A DNA stretch of 64,000 nt from Desulfofundulus thermosubterraneus DSM 16057 (GTDB lineage: Bacteria; Bacillota; Desulfotomaculia; Desulfotomaculales; Desulfovirgulaceae), in NCBI RefSeq assembly GCF_900142025.1, contig NZ_FQZM01000017.1:1-64000 (forward strand), read 5' to 3'. The notes under the pieces are model-generated. The model had not been told where the DNA came from. It saw only the letters and a program-made list of their open reading frames with translations, and ran no database searches. The position numbers and the translations under genes were made by a program. Of the stretch, positions 35,589 to 43,962 are shown in pieces (position 1 is the first letter of the stretch; each line of letters starts with the position of its first letter).

Positions 35589-36343
35589 GTCCGCTGCTCC
35601 TTATTGGGCGAATCAGCCCGAGGCTTCCGGGCGACAAAGATGAGGGTAGGCATCCAGAATGAGAATATCTTCCAGAAAGCCTTGGGCAATCGCGTTATGA
35701 GTTTCGCCAAGGCACTTTTATACTCAATTTCGCCGACAAGTCTGATCGCGTCAAGGGTGGCTTCGGTGACATTGAAACCTTGCGAAGCCAGCAGGTTCAG
35801 GGCCTGAGTTCGTGAGAGCGGACGGCAGTCGTAGCGGGTTCCCCGCCTAGTGAGCCGCATATAAGCGGACGCAAGCGGAATGGGCAGCCAACTCAGAAAA
35901 GGAAGTTTGTAGTGCGGTTCGATTAGGCGCCAGCGGTTTGGCACCGCGAAATAGAGTACTCCTCCAGGTTCCAGGCAGCGGTAGATTTCGCGTACGTGCT
36001 CCATTTGCGCCATACTCCCCCCAACATGTTCTACGACGTGATTTGAGATAATGAAATCGAATGCAGCATCTGGGTATGGCAGACGCGTGCCTTGCACTAG
36101 CTGAAATTGAAACCCTTCTTTCACTTGTCGTTGATCAGTTATGTCCACAGCATAGGTCCCTGATGGGCCGTAACCCAATCTGGAAAAATATGCAGCTATG
36201 TAACCGGAGCCAGTTCCTATGTCCAGCATAGCACGCATACCAAGATGAGCATAAAGTCTGACAAGAGCTTCAATTTTCTTAGCTTTTTTCTCACGTGATT
36301 CCCTATCGAGTATGGCATGGGAAGAGGGCAGTGCGCCATTCAT
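35573..36343 (-). CDS. Class I SAM-dependent methyltransferase
   Basis: 256 residues. Motif I MLDIGTGSGYIAAYFSRLG, AVDITDQRQV, then FDFIISNHVVEHVG and YRCLEPGGVLYFAVPN place it in the Methyltransf_11 group common in polysaccharide loci. Possible targets are sugar hydroxyls; the substrate cannot be told. The ATG at 36343 has AGGAG seven bases upstream, overlaps the GT4 gene end by four bases, and its own end overlaps the flippase-like gene by 16. Confidence 0.82.
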   Translation of the reverse strand: MNGALPSSHAILDRESREKKAKKIEALVRLYAHLGMRAMLDIGTGSGYIAAYFSRLGYGPSGTYAVDITDQRQVKEGFQFQLVQGTRLPYPDAAFDFIISNHVVEHVGGSMAQMEHVREIYRCLEPGGVLYFAVPNRWRLIEPHYKLPFLSWLPIPLASAYMRLTRRGTRYDCRPLSRTQALNLLASQGFNVTEATLDAIRLVGEIEYKSALAKLITRLPKAFWKIFSFWMPTLIFVARKPRADSPNKEQRTCVSP

Positions 36344-37449
36344 TTCTTTTCTCCTGCGTGCGCTTCATAGGCAGCCAGCGTTTCGCGAGCGACTCGCTCC
36401 CATGAGAAGTCGCGTATAACCGTTTCATGGGCAACGGCGATAAAGGCGCGACGTTGCTCCACACTCCATCCAGCAATCTCGGTAATTTTCTTCACCCAAG
36501 CATCGGCATTACCTGGGGGCAAGAGAAATCCCGTTCTGCCGTCGACAACCGCATCAACGATGCCATCAATACCGCTGACGAGCAATACACCACCGTCCGC
36601 CGCCGCTTCCAGCGCTGTGAGGCCAAAACCCTCAAAGTCAAGACCACCGGTATCCACGTTTGGCATAATTACGACCAATGCCTTACGGCGAAGGTGAACC
36701 AAATCTTTATTGGAAACCACTCCAAGGAACTCAACACGCGGGTCACTGGTAATGGCCTCCCATTCCGTTCTATCCCAGCAAGTCCCAGCAATTTTCAAGG
36801 TTATGTCCTGGTCAAGTCGTGGTAGCACATTACGAATGAACCAGCTAACACCCTTACGCCGTACAAGACGCCCTACAAAAAGCACATATCGGTCAGGGTT
36901 GACATCCATAACCTCCCCAACAGGCACTGAGCGCACGCCAAGGGGCACTACCACGACATCAGAAAAACCAGCCCCCCTGCAAAGTGCTGCAGTTGCGTGA
37001 GAAATGGCTATAATTCGAAGAAAGTGACGGCAGAACCGAACGCATACGGCTAGGTAGAGACGATAGATGCGAGGCAACAAGCCTTTACGTAGACCATAGA
37101 CTATATCAAGGCCATAAGCGGTAGCAATTATACGAGCATGTGGCTGAAAGATCCGCGCAATAAGTGCAAGCGGCCAGAGCACAAGATCTCCAATATGAAC
37201 AACATCAACACGCCGTCCGATGGCGATCAACGCCGTCGCCGAGAGGAAAAACCTAAAAAGTGCTAGTATCGAAGGCGGCTGACCATCGGAGCGTCCTGGC
37301 AGAGATTTCACTAATAGATCAGTGTGTTGCTTGAGTTCGTTAACGAGCTCAACCGAATAGGTCTCCATACCGCCCACAGCCGGAGGCCATTTCCGCGTGA
37401 TGAAAATAACACGTAATTTTTTCTTATTTTTGCTAACGGGACTTTTCAT
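36340..37449 (-). CDS. Glycosyltransferase family 4
   Basis: About 369 residues from ATG 37449. VIFITRKWPPAVGGMETYSVELVNEL is the GT4 N-terminal loop; the donor half has YVLFVGRLVRRKGVSWFIRNVLPRL and FEGFGLTALEAAADGGVLLVSG. The frame stays open another 128 codons upstream, but that part resembles broken methyltransferase starts and I treat it as a relic. It overlaps the methyltransferase by four bases. It is part of the transferred-looking block. Confidence 0.83.
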   Translation of the reverse strand: MKSPVSKNKKKLRVIFITRKWPPAVGGMETYSVELVNELKQHTDLLVKSLPGRSDGQPPSILALFRFFLSATALIAIGRRVDVVHIGDLVLWPLALIARIFQPHARIIATAYGLDIVYGLRKGLLPRIYRLYLAVCVRFCRHFLRIIAISHATAALCRGAGFSDVVVVPLGVRSVPVGEVMDVNPDRYVLFVGRLVRRKGVSWFIRNVLPRLDQDITLKIAGTCWDRTEWEAITSDPRVEFLGVVSNKDLVHLRRKALVVIMPNVDTGGLDFEGFGLTALEAAADGGVLLVSGIDGIVDAVVDGRTGFLLPPGNADAWVKKITEIAGWSVEQRRAFIAVAHETVIRDFSWERVARETLAAYEAHAGEKK

Positions 37450-37833
37450 TGAATTAATCTTCCCATTCAAACTAGCAGCACTGACTTTGGCTAACGACTT
37501 TATGGGATTACGTGACCCGTATTTGTCATAACAGTTACCCACCTCCACGCCTTTTTCGGTATGACCACCAGAGATTTTCATGAGAAATCCTCCGTTCGTC
37601 GAAACACGGCCAGCTTGTTGGCACCAAACAGAAAACTCTTGTACACGGCAAGCTTTAAGCTGCATTCCATATCTGCCAGCGCCCCGGATCTGCAGCCCAC
37701 ATCCAGAACTCTGCCCCTTTACATACGGTCGGACCGCCTTTAACCGTTGCGAACGAAGTAAAGACGACAACAGCCCCTCTGTCCCTTGATCAGCCACGTT
37801 TACCCTCCTTGTTGAAAAAACTGTTGTTTTCAC
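37450..37833 (-). pseudogene. In-frame methyltransferase remnants before the GT4 gene
   Basis: The open frame upstream of the GT4 gene encodes EGLLSSLLRSQRLKAVRPYVKG, then IRGAGRYGMQLKACRVQEF, which resembles the start of a SAM methyltransferase with a degraded LDIGCGAGR motif. Later YDKYGSRNPI resembles the start of another. They are collapsed together and overlap the GT2 gene end by 44 bp. Translation as an N-terminal extension is possible but unlikely. Confidence 0.45.
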
Positions 37834-38764
37834 TCAAAATATGCTTTACCGTATAGCGAATATCCTCAAGCAGCTTCCTGTTTGCCGCCAGGAGATCGGC
37901 CACGAAAGCCACCAGAAACGTTTGAAATCCCATGCCGAGCAGCACCCCCGCCAGAATAACGGATTGAACGTGTCCTTCTCCTCGTCCGGTGAAGTAGTAA
38001 TACAAGTAACGCAACCCAAGCAAAAAGCCCGCACCGGTTAATATTAGGCCCAGGCTCGCGAAAAAACGAAACGGCCGGTAAATGATAAAGATGCGCACCA
38101 TTGTCACGATAGAACGCTCAATATAAGATGGAATACTTTTAATGAGCCGAGAAGGCCGCAGGTCCTTATTTACACGTACCGGTACAGACATGATGGCCAT
38201 GTTTTTCTGACCGGCCTGGATTATGGTTTCTAGCGTGTAGGTATAGTCGCTGAATACCATCAGGCGCTGCGCTGCATCCCGACTTATGGCGCGAAAGCCG
38301 CTGGGTGCATCCGGAACGTCGGTGCGGCTGACAATTCGTACCACCCAACTCCCCAACTTTTGAAGCATTTTCTTGACGGGTGAAAAGTGCTCAATAGCAT
38401 CTATGGGGCGGGCTCCGACGACAATATCGGCCCTCCCTTCCAAAATGGGAGCCACCAAAGCGGGGATGTCGTCTGCATTGTACTGATTATCTGCATCGGT
38501 ATTCACGATCACATCGGCGCCGAGGCGCAAGCATGCTTCCAGGCCTGTCATGAAGGCCCGCGCCAGCCCCTGGTTACACGTATGGCAAACAATATGGTCT
38601 ACCCCGTTCTCCTTCGCAATTCTCACGGTATCATCCCGGCTGCCGTCGTCAATAATCAGCCACTCAACGGTATCAAATCCCGGCACCTTACGCGGCAATG
38701 CGGCGAGTGTGATGGGAAGTGTTTCTGCCTCGTTGTAGCATGGGATTTGAATAATGAGCTTCAT
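37790..38764 (-). CDS. Glycosyltransferase family 2 with membrane tail
   Basis: About 324 residues. The GT-A domain has IIQIPCYNEAETLPITL, IIDDGSRDDT, the metal-binding DVIVNTDADNQY and GARPIDAIEH. Two C-terminal membrane helices (about 230-285) follow, with GVLLGMGFQTFLVAFVADLL. This is the DPM/GtrB-like polyprenyl-phosphate sugar synthase layout, so it may charge undecaprenyl phosphate with one sugar. ATG 38764 has GGGGGA/AGGAG upstream. A broken copy lies at 31458-31790. Confidence 0.85.
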   Translation of the reverse strand: MKLIIQIPCYNEAETLPITLAALPRKVPGFDTVEWLIIDDGSRDDTVRIAKENGVDHIVCHTCNQGLARAFMTGLEACLRLGADVIVNTDADNQYNADDIPALVAPILEGRADIVVGARPIDAIEHFSPVKKMLQKLGSWVVRIVSRTDVPDAPSGFRAISRDAAQRLMVFSDYTYTLETIIQAGQKNMAIMSVPVRVNKDLRPSRLIKSIPSYIERSIVTMVRIFIIYRPFRFFASLGLILTGAGFLLGLRYLYYYFTGRGEGHVQSVILAGVLLGMGFQTFLVAFVADLLAANRKLLEDIRYTVKHILSENNSFFNKEGKRG

Positions 38765-38818
38765 TTCTCCTTCCCCCATCGGACAGCAGCGCGCCGTTGC
38801 GATGCTGTGTCTGTTTGA

Positions 38819-40189
38819 TTAAGCCCACCGGCCTATTCCCATATAAGTCCAGCCCGCTCGCCTGGCTTCTTCAGGGTCGAACAGGTTGCGCCCGTCTAGC
38901 AGAACCGGGGTGCACATCGTTCCCGCCAGGCGTGCGAGGTCCAGGTGCCGGTACTCGGGCCATTCGGTGGCCAGCACCAGGGCTTCGGCGCCTGAGACCA
39001 GGGCGTAAGGGTCCCGGAAAAACTCCACCTCCAATCCTTCTAAAGCCCGCCGCGCGTTGTCCATGGCTACCGGGTCGTGCACCCGCACGTGGGCGCCCCG
39101 CTCGACCAGAATCCTCACTACATCCAGGGCGGGAGACTCCCGCACATCGTCAGTGCCGGGCTTGAAGGCCAGGCCCAGCACCCCTATTACCCTGCCCCGC
39201 ACTCCCTTCAGGGTTTCCTGGAGTTTTTCTACAATCCTGTACCTCTGCCGGGAGTTTACCTCCCGGGAAGCCGACACGATGGGCATGGTGTAGGCGTGCT
39301 CCTCCGCCATGGCGAGGAGAGCCGCGGTGTCCTTTGGGAAGCAGCTTCCTCCCCATCCCAGTCCTGCGGCGAGAAAACCGGATCCGATGCGTGGGTCAAG
39401 CCCCATACCCCGTGCCACTTCTGTCACGTCAGCGCCTACCTTTTCGCACAAGCCGGCGATTTCGTTAATGAAGCTTATCTTGAGGGCCAGGAAAGCGTTG
39501 GAGGCATATTTAATCATTTCCGCACTGGTAGGATCGGTGCTCACCAGGGGTGGCAAACTGTAACCTTCAGGACGGGGCAAAAAGGGAGGAGGGTCAAAGG
39601 TCTGCTCCAGTATCCGCTGGTAAAGCCGCCGCAGCATATCTACGCCTTCCGGTTGTTCCGCCCCCACCACGATGCGGTCGGGGTAAAATGTGCAATGGAG
39701 GGCCCTGCCCTCCCGCAGGAACTCGGGGTTGGAAACCACAAGGATGGTCGTCTTGTCTCCCACACCCCTGGCCTCCAGGACCCGCCTTACCACCTGGGAT
39801 ACCCGGCGGTTGGTACCGACAGGCACGGTGGACTTTACTGCCAGGCAGTGAAGTCGGCCTTTTTTCAGGCCCTCGGCCACTTCCCGGGCGGCAGCCTCCA
39901 CGTACTGCGTGTCCGCCTCCCCGTTAGATTTGGCCGGTGTGCCCACCGCCACTAAAATTACTTCTGCGTCTTTTACAGCCTCCTGAATTCGGTGGGCAAA
40001 GTTGAGGTTTCTTCCGGCCAGCGACATCAATTCTTCCAGACCCTGCTCGTGGACGGGGCTCTTCCCCCTGCAGAGGAGTTCCAGCTTGGCAGGGTCTTTG
40101 TCCACGCAGGTGACCCGGTGCCCCAGATAGGCCAAGGCAGCACCGGTGGTGAGGCCAACATATCCGGTTCCAATAACTGTTACATTCAT
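38819..40189 (-). CDS. ugd: UDP-glucose 6-dehydrogenase
   Basis: 456 residues. NAD-binding VIGTGYVGLTTGAALAYLGHRV, SPVHEQGLEELM, and the active-site GWGGSCFPKDTAALLAMA with its cysteine are all present, as is the C-terminal VLGLAFKPGTDDVRESPA. It oxidises UDP-glucose to UDP-glucuronate in two steps, implying an acidic sugar in the glycan or in another wall polymer. It stands alone between the GT2 gene and the dead ATPase fragment. Confidence 0.93.
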   Translation of the reverse strand: MNVTVIGTGYVGLTTGAALAYLGHRVTCVDKDPAKLELLCRGKSPVHEQGLEELMSLAGRNLNFAHRIQEAVKDAEVILVAVGTPAKSNGEADTQYVEAAAREVAEGLKKGRLHCLAVKSTVPVGTNRRVSQVVRRVLEARGVGDKTTILVVSNPEFLREGRALHCTFYPDRIVVGAEQPEGVDMLRRLYQRILEQTFDPPPFLPRPEGYSLPPLVSTDPTSAEMIKYASNAFLALKISFINEIAGLCEKVGADVTEVARGMGLDPRIGSGFLAAGLGWGGSCFPKDTAALLAMAEEHAYTMPIVSASREVNSRQRYRIVEKLQETLKGVRGRVIGVLGLAFKPGTDDVRESPALDVVRILVERGAHVRVHDPVAMDNARRALEGLEVEFFRDPYALVSGAEALVLATEWPEYRHLDLARLAGTMCTPVLLDGRNLFDPEEARRAGWTYMGIGRWA

Positions 40190-40266
40190 GGCACGGCTTA
40201 CCTCTATTCCTGCTCTTTATGTCTTTGTATAACCAAGTAATGCCTTCGTCATTAAAACAACTTTCT

Positions 40267-40473
40267 TTACCCTACGGTCCCCACAATTTCCCTGTAAGCC
40301 TGCGCTACTTCTTTGGCCTCCCCTTGATTTTTTATTGCTCCTTCTTCCAGCCACACCGCCAGGTTGCACAGTTCATCCACCTGCTTTGGCGCGTGGGTGA
40401 CGAAGATGATGGTCTTCCCCTGCCCCTGCAGTTCCCGGATGCGGGCCAGGCATGTGAGGTTTATGTTTGGCAT
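40267..40473 (-). pseudogene. Internally deleted wzt (ABC ATPase) copy
   Basis: It begins right after the permease gene with a ribosome site (GGAGG) and ATG: MPNINLT, a plausible ATPase start, then jumps to CLARIRELQGQGKTIIFVTHAPKQVDELC, the last 60 residues of a Wzt-type ATPase. Walker A, the signature and Walker B are all missing. The surviving part matches the end of the intact wzt at 30531-31268 but is clearly diverged, so it is a lost original partner rather than a fresh duplicate. Confidence 0.8.
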
Positions 40474-40483
40474 GCCCTCCGCT

Positions 40484-41260
40484 TTAAATTTCTTCGGCTA
40501 TGTTGCGCTGCAGCCGGCTGAAGAAAATCAGGCTCAGCGTCAAAAGAACTGCCAGGCCCGCGGCTAGGTAGCCCAGGGACGTCCAGTCGGGCCAGCGGCC
40601 GTAAAAGAAAATGGCCCGGTAGGCTTCCATCAGGGGGGTGGCGGGATTGAGGTTGAAGAAGGGTTTCACTTTCGCCGGTATTATGTCCACCGGGTAGAGC
40701 ACGGGGGTGAGGAAAAACCACACGGTCATCAAAATACCCACGATGTGCTCCAGGTCCCGGAAGTAAACGTTGGTCACCGAAACACAGAGGGCCAGGGAAG
40801 TCACCAGCATGGTTTCCACCAGCAGCACTGCCGGGAAGGCCAGGAGCGCTGCGGTGAGCTTAATTTTGAAGGCCAGAAGGGCCGGAACGAGGATTAAAAG
40901 GCTTAACAGGTAGTTGACCAGGTTGGCCAGGACCACCGAGAGGGGCAGGACCTCCCGGGGGAAGTAGATTTTTTTAATCAGGGCGCCGTTCTGCACCAGG
41001 CTGGTCGCCCCCTGGAGGACTGAGACCGAAAGATAGTTCCAGGGTAAAAGAGCCACAAAAAGAAACATGGCGTAGTTTTCAATTTGAGCCCGCATGACAA
41101 AAGAAAATACGACGTTATAAACAACCAGCATCAAAAGAGGATTGAAGAATGTCCACAAAAAACCGAGCACCGATCCTTTGTAGCGTGCCCGGAGCTCTTT
41201 GGCCACCAGATTTTTGAGCATTTCCCTGTAGGCGTAAATCTCTTTGATCTGCTCACACAT
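40484..41260 (-). CDS. wzm: Polysaccharide ABC-2 exporter permease
   Basis: 258 residues with six hydrophobic segments, of the Wzm/TagG ABC-2 family: YKGSVLGFLWTFFNPLLMLVVYNVVF, NALIKKIYFPREVLPLSVVL and FFLTPVLYPVDIIP are characteristic. It moves finished lipid-linked glycan across the membrane. Its cognate ATPase gene directly downstream is reduced to a fragment, so it probably works with the Wzt at 30531-31268. About 19 bp separate it from the TPR gene. Confidence 0.88.
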   Translation of the reverse strand: MCEQIKEIYAYREMLKNLVAKELRARYKGSVLGFLWTFFNPLLMLVVYNVVFSFVMRAQIENYAMFLFVALLPWNYLSVSVLQGATSLVQNGALIKKIYFPREVLPLSVVLANLVNYLLSLLILVPALLAFKIKLTAALLAFPAVLLVETMLVTSLALCVSVTNVYFRDLEHIVGILMTVWFFLTPVLYPVDIIPAKVKPFFNLNPATPLMEAYRAIFFYGRWPDWTSLGYLAAGLAVLLTLSLIFFSRLQRNIAEEI

Positions 41261-41279
41261 ATTATTGCACCTGCTTGAT

Positions 41280-42212
41280 TTATCCCTGCAAGGCCGGAAC
41301 CGCCTTCAACTGCTGGAAAATCGCTTCCAAACTTTTGTTTATCTGCCCGGCTTCCTTCACCAGCTTTTTCGCTTCCTCTGTTTTACCCTGCTTTTCTCTC
41401 ACCAGGGCCAGCCAGAGGGATGCTTCTCCTTTCAACTGATTATCCTGCATTGCGGCCTGCAGGCTTTTTTCCGCTCCCGGCAGGTCGCCCAGCAGGTACC
41501 GGGCCTGCCCCATCCCCAGGTGCACTCCGGGCGTAACAGAGAGCATGGGGGCGTCTACCCAGAGCTTCTTCTCCTCTTCCCCCAGCCCCGCCACCCGGGC
41601 CTGGATCATCTCCGGCACCTTCAGGGCTTCTTCCAGGTGCCGGCGGGCGGCATCCCTGTTGCTTGCCTGCAGTTCACCCCTGCCGGCGGCTGCACAGGTG
41701 GCGGCCAGGGTTTCGTACCAGGCGATCTGATACGGTGCCAGTTCCACTGCCCGGCGGGCGTAAGCCACGGCGTCGGTATACCTGCCGGCGGCCAGGGAGG
41801 CCCGGGCCAGGTCGGCCTGGCGGCCGGCGCTGTAACGGCTTAAGGCGGCGGCCCGGCGGGCTTCCTCCAGGGCCTGCCGGGGCCTGCCCATACTGAGGTA
41901 AATGCGCATCAGGACGGTATGGTAGTCGGCGTTGAGGGGACTATATGCCGCTGCCTTTTGCATGGCGGCCAGGCCCTGCTGGACGTTTCCCTGCTGCAGG
42001 TATTCAGTTGCCTGACGGGCGTAGCTGTTGGCCGAGGCCAGAAAAAAGGCAAAAAGGAACACCATCGCGGCAGTAATAGATGCCGTAACCAGGATCGCCG
42101 GGCGAGATTGGTTCCGTACAGGCCTGGTCTTAGTCACCCCCGGCTCAGGGGGATTTGTTACAGGTAAGCTCTCGTTTTTTAGTTCTTTTTTGTGCCTGCT
42201 TTTCTTTCCCAA
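41280..42212 (-). CDS. Membrane-anchored TPR protein
   Basis: 310 residues: a basic N-terminal tail, one membrane segment (about 40-62, ILVTASITAAMVFLFAFFLA), then TPR hairpins (QATEYLQQGNVQQGLAAMQKAA, ALEEARRAAALSRYSAGR) and a C-terminal helical part. The TPR face would lie outside the membrane. It is 16 bp from the O-antigen-ligase gene. In related Clostridia, ligase-type proteins often carry C-terminal TPRs, so this may be the split-off partner of the ligase, holding its acceptor protein. Confidence 0.72.
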   Translation of the reverse strand: MGKKSRHKKELKNESLPVTNPPEPGVTKTRPVRNQSRPAILVTASITAAMVFLFAFFLASANSYARQATEYLQQGNVQQGLAAMQKAAAYSPLNADYHTVLMRIYLSMGRPRQALEEARRAAALSRYSAGRQADLARASLAAGRYTDAVAYARRAVELAPYQIAWYETLAATCAAAGRGELQASNRDAARRHLEEALKVPEMIQARVAGLGEEEKKLWVDAPMLSVTPGVHLGMGQARYLLGDLPGAEKSLQAAMQDNQLKGEASLWLALVREKQGKTEEAKKLVKEAGQINKSLEAIFQQLKAVPALQG

Positions 42213-42228
42213 TGTTCACCATTCCCGT

Positions 42229-43782
42229 TTATGATTCAATTTTGTTATCGCTTAACGCCCGGGTGCAGGCGAAAAGTGCCCACAGGACCAGGGTGAGGGC
42301 GGACAGGGACAGGTCGAAGTCAGCTGCTGCGTGCAGGCCCACGGCCAGGGCTCCGGCGGTCATGGCCCAGGCCATGGCCCGGCGGGTACTGCCGGCGGGC
42401 GCTCTCCAGTACGCCCGGTGGGCGGCCCACAGGAAGTAGGCCCAGATGCCCAGCATCACAAGCAGTCCCACCATGCCGGTCTCCACGGCCACCTGGAAGT
42501 AGTGGCTGTGCACTTCGTTGGAGTTGTACAGGTAACCCTGGTAGGCCCGGTAGGCCTCTTCCCAGCCGCCGCCCCCCCAGCCCAGAACGGGGCGGTCTTT
42601 AATCATGGCCACTGCATCCCGGACGAAATAGGTGCGTTCAAAGGCGTTGCGCAGGTAGGTAAAGCTTGTCACCTTCTCCAGTGCCTGGGGGTGTGTGGTC
42701 AACACCGCCGTGCCTGCAATCAAACAGGCCAGTATCATGGAGGCTAAAGCCATATTCACCCGTTTTTTATCTTCCAGCCACGGGGATAAAGAGCGTTTTC
42801 CGGCAAAGGCGTAAACCCACTGCCCGGCCAGCACCAGGGCCAGCCCACCTAAGATCCAGAGCCAGGCCGTTCCCACCTGCTTGGCCATGGCCGCCGCAAT
42901 GAACTTATGGGATGCAATATAACCAAGGCCGCCCACATACAGCGCGTGCAGCAGTACGGGCAGGCGCTTTTGCCAGTGCAGCCCGATCAGGTAGAGCACG
43001 AACACCGCTCCGGTGATGAGCAGGCCGCCGCGGGATCTGGTGCCGAAGAACACGGCCAGGATGATAAAGTTGGCCGCGGCGTAAAAATACCTGTACGGCC
43101 GGCATTCCAGGAGGCGCCGGGGCAGGGTTTTGAGCAGCGCCCGGTCGGTGATGGTTTCACCCACGGTGCGGGAACCATAATGCGACCAGAAGAATAGCCC
43201 CAGGAAGCCCGCCAGGGCCAGGTAGCTGGCCAGGGCGTTGGGGTACTGGAAGGTGGAATAAATGCGCCCGTTTAGGAAACCGTCCTTTATATATACCAAG
43301 CCGGTGGCCGTGAAGAGCCCGGCCAGCGCCGCACCGGCGGCGGCCAGATAAATGACATGCAGCAGCCGGCCGGCGTCTTCTTCCCGCTCCACCACCTGAG
43401 CGACCACCCAGTAGGCCAGGAAATACAGGACGTTCTTAACGATCTCGTCCACCGCCAGGCCGTAGTTGACCGCACCAAAGGCGGCAATAATGTACACCAG
43501 CGGCAGGGCCAGGGTGAAATAGTCCAGGGGATGCGATAAAAAGCTGTAATCCCGCCGACCGTGCTTCCAGAGCCAGGTGAACCAGAAGACCACCGCCGCG
43601 CCCATCAGGGCCAGTTCCTGCTCGGGGGGAAAGAAGAGCCCCCGGAAAAAGGGTGGGAAAAAGAGCAGCGCTGCCAGTCCCCAGAAGGCGACCTGGTAGG
43701 TCCAGGGGCGGGCAGCAGCCGCGGCCTCCACTGATTCCCCTGTCCGGGCCGCCCGGGGGGCGGTAGCAGTTGCTTTGGCCAT
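42229..43782 (-). CDS. O-antigen ligase/polymerase-family membrane protein
   Basis: 517 residues, about 12 membrane helices, PF04932 family. GTRSRGGLLITGAVFVLYL and the late loop LGWGGGGWEEAYRAYQG... EVHSHYFQVAVETGMVGLLV carry the conserved Arg and His residues of WaaL/Wzy-type enzymes. It would join a lipid-linked glycan to an acceptor, or polymerise repeats. With an ABC exporter in the same locus, ligation (as for S-layer glycan ligases) is more likely than Wzy polymerisation. AAGGAG lies eight bases before the ATG. Confidence 0.82.
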   Translation of the reverse strand: MAKATATAPRAARTGESVEAAAAARPWTYQVAFWGLAALLFFPPFFRGLFFPPEQELALMGAAVVFWFTWLWKHGRRDYSFLSHPLDYFTLALPLVYIIAAFGAVNYGLAVDEIVKNVLYFLAYWVVAQVVEREEDAGRLLHVIYLAAAGAALAGLFTATGLVYIKDGFLNGRIYSTFQYPNALASYLALAGFLGLFFWSHYGSRTVGETITDRALLKTLPRRLLECRPYRYFYAAANFIILAVFFGTRSRGGLLITGAVFVLYLIGLHWQKRLPVLLHALYVGGLGYIASHKFIAAAMAKQVGTAWLWILGGLALVLAGQWVYAFAGKRSLSPWLEDKKRVNMALASMILACLIAGTAVLTTHPQALEKVTSFTYLRNAFERTYFVRDAVAMIKDRPVLGWGGGGWEEAYRAYQGYLYNSNEVHSHYFQVAVETGMVGLLVMLGIWAYFLWAAHRAYWRAPAGSTRRAMAWAMTAGALAVGLHAAADFDLSLSALTLVLWALFACTRALSDNKIES

Positions 43783-43836
43783 GGGTCTAACTCCTTCTGT
43801 GTTATAAAGTTTTGTCGGGATACTTTAATGCACAGA

Positions 43837-43872
43837 TTACACCATTCTACAATAATTCCATGATTCCTGCAT
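43837..43872 (-). other. Possible 11-codon leader peptide
   Basis: In the region before the ligase gene, AAAAAAGGAGTTAG precedes ATG and the peptide MQESWNYCRMV, then TAA. A similar AAGGAGTTAG precedes the ligase start itself. It could be a translated leader or chance. Confidence 0.25.
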
Positions 43873-43933
43873 CTAACTCCTTTTTTGTTGTAAAATCCTC
43901 CTGCAAAAAAATACATTCGATCCGTTTACTTTT

Positions 43934-43956
43934 AAGGCGGGGTTTCTACCCGCCTT
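43934..43956. terminator. Hairpin after fliY
   Basis: AAGGCGGG and CCCGCCTT are perfect arms around GTTTCTA, just past the fliY stop. No U-run follows on the fliY strand, so termination would be weak; it marks the border between the flagellar and glycan units. Confidence 0.5.
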
Positions 43957-43962
43957 GGTTAA

